A DNA stretch of 64,000 bases from Cryptomeria japonica (Eukaryota; Streptophyta; Pinopsida; Cupressales; Cupressaceae): contig NC_081406.1 of assembly GCF_030272615.1 (NCBI RefSeq), positions 474,218,900 to 474,282,899 of the forward strand, read 5' to 3'. The notes beneath the pieces were generated by a model. The model was given only the letters and a program-made list of their open reading frames with translations, ran no database searches and had not been told where the DNA came from. The first letter of the stretch is position 1. Every line of letters starts with the position of its first letter. Both the position numbers and the translations under genes were made by a program. Below, piece after piece: positions 46,065 through 55,512 of this stretch.

Positions 46065-48420
46065 AACCCACACTGCCTCTGTCAACAGGTGGATCCTGCT
46101 CGCTAGATCCTACGCCAGGATGTCGAGGTGGACCCATGACTCCTCCACTACTAGTCTGTCGAGAGGTAGATTGAATCGATCTTCTCCCCATAAAAGCACT
46201 AAAGCTAGGCGCCCTCTGACCCTCAGGAATAGCTCTCTCATAAGCCTGCCGATAATAAATAGCCTCCTATGCAATAACAAAATATCTATCTGCCTGGCTA
46301 TGTTCCTTTGTCACTAGCCTAAATAACTGATCATACGTATCCATGGTGATCTTAGATCTCCTAACTGCGTCATCTCTCTCCCTCTAGAGATGATCTCTCT
46401 GGGTCTCTAATGCACTGCAGTCTCTGTAGAATGCCTCTCGCTCAACATCTTGTCGTTGCCTATCTGGAAACCTCATCCTCAATCCGCGCTCTGAGAATCT
46501 GCAAATCGTCATCATCTCCATCACCACCCTGTCCTCCTCCTCCCCCCTCCGCAGAAGGTAAGTCCTCTAGCTCCAGGATATCATCATCATCATCCCCGTC
46601 CTCACTACTCGATGACTCTAAAGAATCATCGTCATCTCCTCTGCTCATAGAATTGGTGTCTCCACCAATGTCTACGTCCTCCTCTCCTCCCTCATCTCCT
46701 CCTCCACCCTCCACCCTCCTCTCCCCCTCCACCCTCCTCTCCTCTGTCATCTCCCCTTCTCTTCCCCATGTCAATCCTCAGTCGCTGTCTAGGATGTCGT
46801 ATTTGCTATGCTGTGATCAAAATAGTCGGATCAGTCAGTGGAATAAGCCTATGTCTGGCCCACCATGCATCATACTTAGGAGTAGTCCCTGGATCTGCTA
46901 CACCTACACTCCAATCCCACGGTAATGCCTGAAGAGCATCAAAATTGGCAGTCACCACATGTGGCTGTATGCACACACCCCAATCAGAAACCTCACGAGA
47001 AACATGAGCAAAGTATGCTGTAACAACAAGTGTCTGAGTACCCATCCTGGAAGAGACATCTCAATAATCCTTTGCGTCTCAACAGTCCTCCCAAGAAGAT
47101 ATCTCTATTGTCTATAGAAAGGTAAGTGTTGTGCATCATCTGCCCAATTGGGGCAATCTAAATATGGTCTCCAAATAAAATGCTGCAAGATATCAAGTTG
47201 ATGTCGCCAGTACAAGGTGTTACCCGAACCCCTGTGTCTAATACCAGGTGTATATCTGTATGCATATGGCTCCTTAGGCTGCAAGTCAACATGAATAACT
47301 GACCTCGAGATAGAAATGTGCTCCCACGCCCAAGTCTAGAGCAATGTCACACTGTAGCTGATCGATCGGTATCCTAAATATACAATGTTGTGCATTTGAT
47401 AGTAAACCATGGCTAATAGACAAGGACCCCAAGCATATATAATTGACGATGAACAATCATATCATGGAGCACTCTTCCCCATCCAACTGGAAAGCCATGA
47501 TCTCATTTGTCAGGAATCAACAAACTACCTATGATACTGCATAATACTATAGTAAGATCACCATAGTCCAAGCGAGCCTAAGGGATATCATAATGACCAC
47601 TGATCTGTAAATCCTGCTCCTCACACTCAAAAATGGCACACAGTCCAGCGATGCCATCGTCATGATCATATACAACTCTCCCACCATGGATGGGAATATG
47701 CAGTATATGCCAAACATCCTCTAACATAATGGATGCCTCACTAGTAGGAAGATGGGAGGTACATGTCTCAGAATGCCACCGCTCTACTAACGCTGTAATC
47801 AAAGCCCTGTTGGCCGTAATTTCTGGCAAGTGTAAAACATGATATAATCCCAGATGTCAGATATGTGCAATCTCCTCATCAAGTAACTCGGCTTGAAGAT
47901 CAAGTCCACTGGGTCTACTATGTCGGCAGTATAACACTCCAATATTCTCCTGCACAGAGAAAATATTGAAAATGTCTGATATTGAATAACGCGATAAAAA
48001 TTTGATCAAACGCATGACAAAAAAATCTTCAATTAACAACAAATGCGTAAAGTTTAATACTTATGCGTAGCATTTAACACTATTGTGGTATAATTCAAGC
48101 TTATACGTAACGATTGCAATGAATGCGTAGCATTTAACACTAATGCATAAACATATAGAGGAATGCATAATGTTTGACACTTATGCGTGACACTTACACT
48201 ATTGCAGTACACTTAAGGCGTTTGCGTGACATTTAACATGAATGCGTGAAAATCAACAGGCGTATGCGTGATGACTAAAAATTACTTCTCTAGAAAATTT
48301 CTGAAAAAATTACAAAAACAGGTAAAATTTTTGGAAACATGCCATGCCACTAGTCCCCGGAGGTCTCTGATAAGAACGTACTCGATCAGATAAGTGCACT
48401 CGTGCCCTATAGCCAACCAT
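46065..48420 (-). pseudogene. Antisense plant-mobile-domain gene of the outer element
   Basis: Minus-strand remnant between pol and 3' LTR. At about 47900-47580 the protein reads LPEITANRALITALVERWHS, then HLPTSEASIMLEDVWHILHIPIHG. This is the signature of the plant mobile domain (PF10536; MAIN/MAIL relatives and transposon proteins). More diverged coding continues to about 46780 (for example LGRTVETQRIIEMSLP and ADPGTTPKYDAWWARHRLI). A D/E/G-rich acidic stretch (46774-46460) and a basic tail near 46200-46090 follow. A possible first exon starts MVGYRARVHLSDRVR near 48420, separated by a repeat-rich stretch that may be an intron. Many in-frame stops make it inactive. Extra antisense ORFs here are known for Tat elements. 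Confidence 0.72.
48050..48270 (-). repeat. AATGCGTA-type repeat array
   Basis: AATGCGTAGCATTTAACACT and variants (TATGCGTGACACTTA, AATGCGTGAAAATCAAC) repeat about eight times with a period of about 25-30 bp, within the putative intron or 5' part of the antisense gene. Confidence 0.7.
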
Positions 48421-48761
48421 AATGATCAAATACTCGCAAGGATCTCCAAGAACTCAAAACAATGCAAATGAGCAAATGAAAGGCCAAACTCTCTATTTAT
48501 AGCTCAAAATTAGGGTTTTTTCCACTCCAACGCTTGTGGTCCCCGTGAACTTCAAACAACTTGTAGGCTACTCAAATGATCTCAAAAATGCACGAAACTT
48601 CACACGATTGCTCACTATACTAATATCGTAAATATGGTCTCAATTTCCGAATTTTTCGATCACCTTTTCCGAGGGGGCTTATTTATACTATACAATAATA
48701 CCAAGGCATACTGGGGAATGAATTTTTCGTTTTCTTTGAAACAATGTCATTTCGACTTTGT

Positions 48762-48777
48762 CTCAAAGAGGGGCAAA
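48762..48777 (+). promoter_or_regulatory. Outer element polypurine tract
   Basis: TCTCAAAGAGGGGCAAA precedes the 3' LTR start TGTAGACACC, as expected for Ty3/gypsy elements. Confidence 0.8.
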
Positions 48778-49982
48778 TGTAGACACCTAAAAATGTCTCA
48801 TTGATCATGTACTAATTATTCCTCTAATTCATTAAATAATTCTTTAATTATTTAATTAAGTTAGTTAGTCTTACTCTTCTAATTTCATATTTCTTCTATC
48901 ATCTTACTAATTATTTCTATTTCAATTTTATCTTCATTTAATCATTTAACCATTGTCTAATGTTAATTAAATATTTATTATTTAATTAATTCTGATTAAT
49001 CCTTCAATTTAAATAACTTTTATTATTTAAATAAATTCATTTTCAATTTCTATCTCTATATTTAATCATCTAATCATCAACCCTCTACTAAATATTAATT
49101 AGATATTTATTATTTAATTAATTGTGATTTAATTCTTTTAATTTAAGTAATCTTTATTATTTAATTAAATTCAATTTCTAAATAATTAAATAGTTTCTTT
49201 AAATTATTTAATTAAGTTAATTAATTCTTCTAATTCCAATTCCAAACCCCCAAATTCTAATTTCACATTTCTTCTAATTTGATTAATTCTTCAAATTCAA
49301 ATTCTTCCAATTTATTCTAATTTCAAATACATGTGCATGATTTCAAAAATCAAAATTGAAAATCAAAGTCAAGTTCTAAATATATTTAAATAACAAATTA
49401 AATTTTAAAATAAATTCAATGTTTGAATTAAATATCATGCAAAGATTAAATTGAAAATCAAAGTCAAAGTGCAAGCACATGCTAAGTTAATTAATTCAAT
49501 TATCTCTTCAATCTCTATTTCTATCTTTTAGTTAGATTTTTCTAGATAAAGCTCTCAATCAACTAACTATCTCCTCCTCTTTATTTCCTCCAAATCAGCA
49601 GTTCAACAATCAATCAACATGTGAGCTCACCTGAGTTCCACCTCTTGATCAATCTGTTCCACCTTTCATTCAATTCTCATCCACTTATCTATAAATTGAG
49701 CATTCAATTCCTCACAATTCCTCTGAATCACGAACTTCGAATCTTTGTGTCATTTGCAGGTTGTCAACAATATCTAAGAGCCACCATACCACAAAGAAGA
49801 GAAGAGCAATGGAAGCTACATGCGATCATGGAATAGGGAGAACTGATTGATAGATTATGCATTCCTATTTCTTGTTTTTTTGCATTATTTCATTGAGTTT
49901 TTGTTTGAATTCTATTAGGATAGGGATTCGTGATTTCCCTTTGATTTCTAGTTGATTACATGATGAATTTTAGCATACGACA
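48778..49982 (+). repeat. Outer element 3' LTR
   Basis: 1,205 bp, TGTAGACACCTAAAAATG ... ATACGACA, intact. Target repeat CATTA follows at 49983-49987. It is very AT-rich, with many TTTAATTAA words. A TATA box is at 49690-49696. Confidence 0.93.
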
Positions 49983-49987
49983 CATTA

Positions 49988-50252
49988 CATGTAATTTATC
50001 TCAATCTTGTTATAAAACATCAATCTGGAAAACACACTGGAAGAAAAATATGTGTGTATATATATAAGTAAATATATATAAATGCATATAAGTAAAGAAA
50101 TGCTAATGCTGTTGTGAAATAAAATACATCTCGTTATTTCTTTTATATATATAAAAATATATAAATATAATGCATTTAATAATACCACTATTAATCTATC
50201 TGAGAAACCATATATGTATTTGTTGTGTATATATACATACATACATACATAC

Positions 50253-50298
<46 letters not shown>

Positions 50299-50340
50299 TT
50301 TAAAATGTTTTTTTTTAAAAATAAAAATAAAAATTACAGC
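49988..50340. other. AT-rich flank with microsatellite
   Basis: Right flank of the outer element. It contains ATAC and AT simple repeats and an A/T-rich stretch. No gene. Confidence 0.6.
50232..50296. repeat. (ATAC)n-(AT)n microsatellite
   Basis: About five ATAC units followed by about 20 AT units, an evident simple sequence repeat. Confidence 0.95.
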
Positions 50341-50452
50341 ATGTTGAAGGTCGGCGGCGTGGGGAGCCACGACCTCCTCACCCGCCACCAGGGGCTTGTA
50401 TTCCTGTGGGCGCCTCACTTCAAGCTATCCATAGTGGGTGGGATGAAACCCA

Positions 50453-50562
50453 CCACTGTGGACAACCCACAGTGGACGGTGGTCGCCATTGTGTCAAACC
50501 ACAGTGGATGGCGACCACCACTGTGGTAGCCCACAGTGGATGACGACCGCCACTATGGCAGC
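50453..50562. repeat. 32-bp palindromic tandem repeat, GC-rich
   Basis: CCACAGTGG recurs at 50467, 50499 and 50531, exactly 32 bp apart. Its complement CCACTGTGG (or a near match) sits at 50453, about 50486, 50518 and 50550. Each unit can therefore form a hairpin. The surrounding 50340-50700 is far more GC-rich than its flanks. Open frames here on both strands follow the repeat and are not called genes. Confidence 0.82.
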
Positions 50563-50738
50563 CCACATGGGCTGCCATCGCCCAACTCTCGCCACCCTCG
50601 TGCAACCCTCTATCATGGTGAGAACAACAGTGTCGCCTGCGGATTGGTAGTATCATCCGCCATGGTAAGTTTTGCCTCGCCGCCATGTTTCACCCAAACT
50701 TGCAACAAAAGGGTGCTGCAAAAAACAAAAAAATAATC

Positions 50739-50764
50739 CACCATGAAAACATTTCATGGTGGAA
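50739..50764. repeat. Perfect inverted repeat (hairpin)
   Basis: CCACCATGAAA, then a 3-4 bp loop, then TTTCATGGTGG: an 11-bp perfect stem at the edge of the GC-rich island. Confidence 0.85.
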
Positions 50765-50769
50765 CCCTA

Positions 50770-53700
50770 ACCCGACTTAGGGTAAAAGGGTTTGTAAAAG
50801 GAAAATAAAAGAGCATAGATACTTCATTTAGAAAAATGAAGAAACCCTAAATAAGGTTAACCCAATAAGAATAGAATATTGAATAGGGTTTTAATTTTAA
50901 AATAAAGTTAAATGGGGGAACCCATTTCAAATAAAGGAATTTTATAAAACTTTATTGTGTTTTATTTTAATTTAAGAGGGTATTCCTTTTTAAAGGGGAT
51001 ATTTTGTGTTGAGTGAAAATATTGAATTAGTTTAGAAAGGGAGTATTTTTTTTAAATAAGGAGATTAATTATTAGGAGTTTTGTAACTTATTAAGTGAGT
51101 TTTAAATTTAAAGAGTTTTTAACTTAAATGGGGGTATTTTAATTGTATTTGTTGTAAAGGATTATTTAAATTTTAAAGGGGGTTAGTTTTCAATAACGAA
51201 AGATATATTTAATAAGTTGTATTTTAAAGGGGTTATATTTAAATGGGTGTTATAAATTTAAAATGGAAATATAATAATATCAAATGATGTATTAGACTTT
51301 TGGACTAATATTAATTTAACGATGTCATATTAATATTACTAGGGTCAATAAAAAGGGGTGAAGTGTTAATCTAACTATTATTACCCCTAAAGATAAAATT
51401 AACGTCATTGGGTTTTAAAATAATTATCCCTAAGTGAGATTGGGTAAATTAATGAGAATTATTAGTAAATGATAAGAAATTAAAATATAATTTATCAGGA
51501 ATTATATTTAAGAGAAAATTAAATAGTTTTCAACACTTGGATAAAACCTGAATAATTTAATTATTAAATCGCTTAGGAGTTTGAGATAAGACCTAAGTCT
51601 TCTAGTTTAAATTAAATAAATTATCGCTCACTTTAGAAACTCATTCTTAATGACACTTGAGTTATCCTTTAGTGAAACTAATTAAGTTATCTCAACTTTT
51701 GAACTTAGAACATCAAGTATTATACTGTTATAAAAATAAATAAAAATTGTTGCGTTTTTGCCCAAATTTTTTGGGCATGTTAGATAAATGTACAAATTAA
51801 TTTGACCTAAAGAAAATGTTAATAAAGGATTAAATGAATTAATCACAAAACCCTAGGAGATGGACTCGATATGAATTAGGTCTTGGCACGATTGAGATAA
51901 TAAATATATGATGATGATCAAAATCAAAAGGATAACTAACAAGGATCTGACATTGATTGACAAATATCGATGATGAATCGATCAAAGATGATAAAGGGAC
52001 TAAAATGACAATTGACGAGGGACCAATAACTGATTGATCCAAAATGATAAGGGTTTGATAATTGATTGTGACCGATGGAAAACCAATCAAGGATTGAAAA
52101 AAAGGTTGATTTGATGACGATTGATTTGATAAAGAGATTGACAAATACCTATGATATATTAATAAAAATTGATAAAAATATTGACGATGACTGATTGAAA
52201 AGGATTCAAAATAACCCAAACTAATTGACAATTGATAAGAGATAATTGATATTGCAAATGACAAAGGTTTAGGTCAAAACCCTAATTTGACACCGATTAG
52301 GGTTACAACAATGTCCAACTAACATGATAAGTCAATCACGATCACTGATTGAAATTAAAAAATGACCAATAAGGAAGCAAGATTCAGGGTTGCTTTATTG
52401 GGACTGAAGTGTGGATTAGAAGTTGGTTCCAAAAAAACCACCTTGAAGGAGATTCCCTCATAACAATAAATCCAATCAAGCAAAGAATGATCTCAAATTG
52501 AAAAGTGGATAGATGGTTGAGGCCAATAAAGCAAATTGTTAGAGGGTTTGACAATTTTAAAGTAACACATATTTATAGGGAGGTTAACCAAGAAGATGAG
52601 GAACTTTCCAAGCAAGCGACTGAGGTGGAGAGTAGGACTGGGTGAGAATTGTGTGGCAATGAAGTGGAAAGAATGATGAGTCATATGATGTCATGTGTCT
52701 TGGTGATCATTCCTTTCTACAGGTTGTTGAGGGTATAGTTTCCAACTAGGTGTGAAATGAGAGATGGCATGGGCAAGCTATTTATCGCGAAGGATGGCAA
52801 AATCTAATGAAGACAAAATGATGACAAAGGTGGAGATTGGGTAGTGACGTGGGAGGCAATACGAAGGACACCTATGATAGAAGGACACCTCATGTAGGTT
52901 TCACTTGTGGGAAAGCACATTATTTGATAGAAGTGGGGTGGGAAGGTACTCAAAATTTGGTGTGCATTCTTGGAATGATGAAATGTATGATTAAGATGGT
53001 GGGAGAGAATTATAAAGCCGATGTGGCAGAGGTAATTTGCATACACAATAATTGAGGGTTGAGTTAAGACTATTGTGGATACAATTGTGCATTTATGTTG
53101 TAGGAAGAGACAAATTTCATTTTTGGGAAATGTCTCCAATAAAATATTAAAGCATTTTTTTTATGCAAGGGATGGACTAGTAGTGCATGTTGTCCAGAGG
53201 GTATTAGGGAAGGAGTTTTAGAAGCCTAAGCATATATATAGGGTCATCATAGACATCTATGTGATGTTTGTGGTGAGCCTCATTGATATAGGGGAAGGTA
53301 AGGAAATGGTGGGTGCGTTATGCTAGAAATTGGTAAAAAAATGCTACTTAAGAGAGCTTGACAATGTACTAGAGAACGTGGATGAAAGGGAAATGATCCC
53401 ATTGCCAAAGGACTAATATGTGGTTCATCAAAGGGGAAAAGAAGTGAAGAAATAATCGATTTTAGTCTCGACAAATGAAGAAATGGTGACACAAAGGGGT
53501 AATAGTGGGGAGAAATTCTCTATTTCTCAAGAAAATGGTGGATTTAAGAAAGGAAGGAGCAGTTGGGTGGCTACAAACATACTTGGTCTCTGAAGGATTG
53601 GTGAGTGATGTTGAAGACGTGCGATCAACTATGGTTGAGGGCAGTGACACGAGTGCGCTTGGTGTGACTTTCCCTTCTGTGGAGTTGTTGAAGGGTCATA

Positions 53701-54207
53701 GTGTGTGCAGTCCAAACTGCTCGATGAAGACAACATGTTGTGAAGGCCCATGGCAAAGCCTAGGCTCTACAGAGTTAAGGTTTTTTTGTTAAATTGTTTG
53801 GTATTTTTTGTAAATGATACAACATATATAGAGGAAAGGTGCCAAATTTGGGACAAGTCTTATATTTTGGGTTACTTTTTTATATAAGTATATAGGTCGA
53901 TAAGGATGCCATTTTGTGTATTCATATTTGAATATATTGGACTATAGGGGAATATGTATAAATGGATTAATATATAGCTAGGAAGGGTGAAGGTAGGTTG
54001 ATTTGTAGACATACTTGGAGTAGATAGCTAACATGGATACTGAGCCATATATGAATATAACCAATGTTTTTTTAATTAATATCAGGGTGTCGCCCCATAG
54101 AGCTTTAGTTTATCGATTAAAAAAATATACAATAACTGTAAATATTTTTATCAATTATATTATAACTATAATGCTAATTAATAATTATTTTAAATATTTT
54201 AATCAAT
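50770..54207. other. Unassigned right flank
   Basis: 50770-51840 is T/G-rich on plus, with GGGTTT/TTAAAGGGG-like words. 51840-52270 is built from degenerate GATTGA/TGATTGA words, so its minus-strand frame (S/I/Y/F-rich) is low complexity. 52700-53790 is less AT-rich and has two open frames (52837-53055, 72 codons; 53505-53792, 95 codons) that could be remnants of a retroelement or gene. I recognise no domain in them. 53800-54207 is AT-rich. Confidence 0.35.
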
Positions 54208-54376
54208 TAACTTATTTATTTTTTATTAGTAATGGGCACTTTTTAAGGTGTCAAACACTATTGTTGTTCAAATCTGTGAGTACCAGCCCAACAAAAGTAC
54301 CAAGCCGGGATTTGAACCTTGGTGTCAATTTCACCAAGCAAGTGTTTTAACCATTGTACTACATGGGTCTCCCCTT
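54208..54376 (-). mobile_element. tRNA-derived SINE
   Basis: On the minus strand it opens GGGGAGACCCATGTAGTACA at 54376. It carries an A box (TAGTACAATGG, 54361-54351) and a perfect B box (GGTTCAAATCC, 54318-54308). It runs on for about 100 bp and ends in an A-rich tail (CTAATAAAAAATAAATAAG). The overall size of about 170 bp is normal for a plant SINE. A possible target repeat AATAATTATT lies on both sides (about 54178 and 54380), but the AT-rich context makes it weak. Confidence 0.75.
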
Positions 54377-55307
54377 CAAATAATTATTAATGAAGATTAA
54401 GATTATAATTATTAATTATATTATAACTCTAATCTTAATTCTTATTAGTACTTGTCATGAACCAATACTATTGCAATGAGTTTTAGTTTTTACTCTTAAC
54501 TAGTTAATAAAAATACTTATTTCAATCAATTACAAGTAATTGTTTTTATTGTTTTTTAATTTTTAAATTTTCCGAAAGTGTACATGTAAAATTTTTAGTT
54601 TATAAATCATTAATATTTTTTTTTGCACCGATTCGCTAATAAGTTTGGGTCATATACAAATTTATATTTTTTATGTATAGTAAATCTTGCAGTTGTATGG
54701 GGCATTAATAGGTTGATCTTTTGGTGCAACAACAACCATCTTTCTAACAAGTGGTATCAAAGTCTGGGTCACAAGTTCAAACCCCTTGCCTGCGTTGAGG
54801 AGATTGTTGCAAGGTGTACACCCTTGGTCTCCTTGTACTATGCAACACAGTGCTTGAGTTTGTGACATGGTTTGACTACCTATCATGGATTTATTATCGG
54901 CAAAAATTTAGCACACATTGTGAGTTGAAACCATCTTGTATTACTTTTTTCATCGTTAATTTCTCTTTATTTTGATTACTTTAAACTATTTATTATTGTA
55001 AAATGTGACGTGACAATATTCAAGTATTTTTTGCTTTTTTGTAGTTTTGTTTATCATGTTTTCTTTTTTTATCATTCACCATATTTTTGTTTTCCTCATT
55101 CACATGTTTCTTAATTTTTTCTCCATTTTTATTTCTTTTGTTCTCCATTTTATTTTTGCGATAATAATAAAGGATTTATTCCACCATATTTTCATTTTCC
55201 TCATTCATAACTTTACATTTCATATTAATAACACTAAATGAATGTTTTTAATAACATCCACAAGGCAAAATAACCTATCGAACCCATGGGTAATAGAAAA
55301 GAAAAGC
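54377..55307. other. AT-rich intergenic region
   Basis: No gene recognised. Around 54752 the sequence GTGGTATCAAAGTCTGGG resembles a primer site or tRNA fragment followed by AGTTCAAACCCC, in an 80-codon open frame (54623-54865). This may be an old LTR-element or SINE scar. Confidence 0.35.
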
Positions 55308-55512
55308 ATTATGCTTGAAGTTTTTGGATTCAACTGTGTATATTTTGTTAGCATCAACTCTTCAGATCACACTTCATGATCCATCATCAAGATAAGAGAG
55401 AGCAGTTTCAGATCACACTCCATGATCCATCATCAGGATGAGAGAGAGCAAATCCAAAAACATTGGTGCTAACAAAATATACATAGTTGAATCCAGAAAC
55501 TTCTAGCATAAT
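55308..55512. mobile_element. Fold-back (inverted-repeat) element with internal duplication
   Basis: The left arm 55308-55353 (ATTATGCTTGAAG ... TTGTTAGCA) is the near-perfect reverse complement of the right arm 55467-55512 (TGCTAACAAAA ... AGCATAAT), about 46 bp each. Between them a 46-bp unit (TTCAGATCACAC ... GAGAGAGCA) is tandemly duplicated (55361-55406, 55407-55450). The size of 205 bp and long terminal inverted repeats suggest a MITE or fold-back element. I see no clear target duplication and no match to Stowaway or Tourist ends. A microRNA-like hairpin is an alternative. Confidence 0.65.

Larger units (their letters stand above)
7471..49982 (+). mobile_element. Outer Tat-like Ty3/gypsy element with nested insertions
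   Basis: One retrotransposon spans 42.5 kb because others landed in it. Its ends are TGTCGCCACC (7471) and ...ATACGACA (49982), flanked by the 5-bp target duplication CATTA at 7466-7470 and 49983-49987. Removing the LINE (7910-24420), E2 (25407-33508) and the chromovirus fragment (40977-about 43495) leaves 5' LTR, leader, gag, protease, G-patch-like region, the start of RT, a repeat-rich spacer, an antisense plant-mobile-domain gene and the 3' LTR. The Gag motif SALEWFSHLPP, the CX2HX4HX4C knuckle, the LIDGG protease site and the extra antisense ORF point to the Tat/Athila branch. The element is dead: RT, RNase H and integrase are missing and gag is full of stops. Confidence 0.85.

Noticed and set aside
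46410-46925. Plus-strand S/P-rich protein of 171 codons
   Set aside because: It is the shadow of the minus-strand acidic region of the plant-mobile-domain pseudogene.
50420-50686. Open frames in the GC-rich island on both strands
   Set aside because: They encode H/W/P-rich repeats imposed by the 32-bp palindromic units. No known domain.
51839-52264. 141-codon minus-strand open frame
   Set aside because: Low-complexity S/I/Y/F sequence caused by degenerate GATTGA repeats on plus.
54308-54376. A tRNA gene on the minus strand
   Set aside because: Same reason: only the promoter boxes are preserved, and a SINE-type body and A-rich tail follow.
54752-54790. Primer-binding site of another LTR element (TGGTATCAAAGTC)
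   Set aside because: It resembles the iMet site with mismatches, but there is no LTR end beside it and no gag downstream. Kept only as a possible scar.
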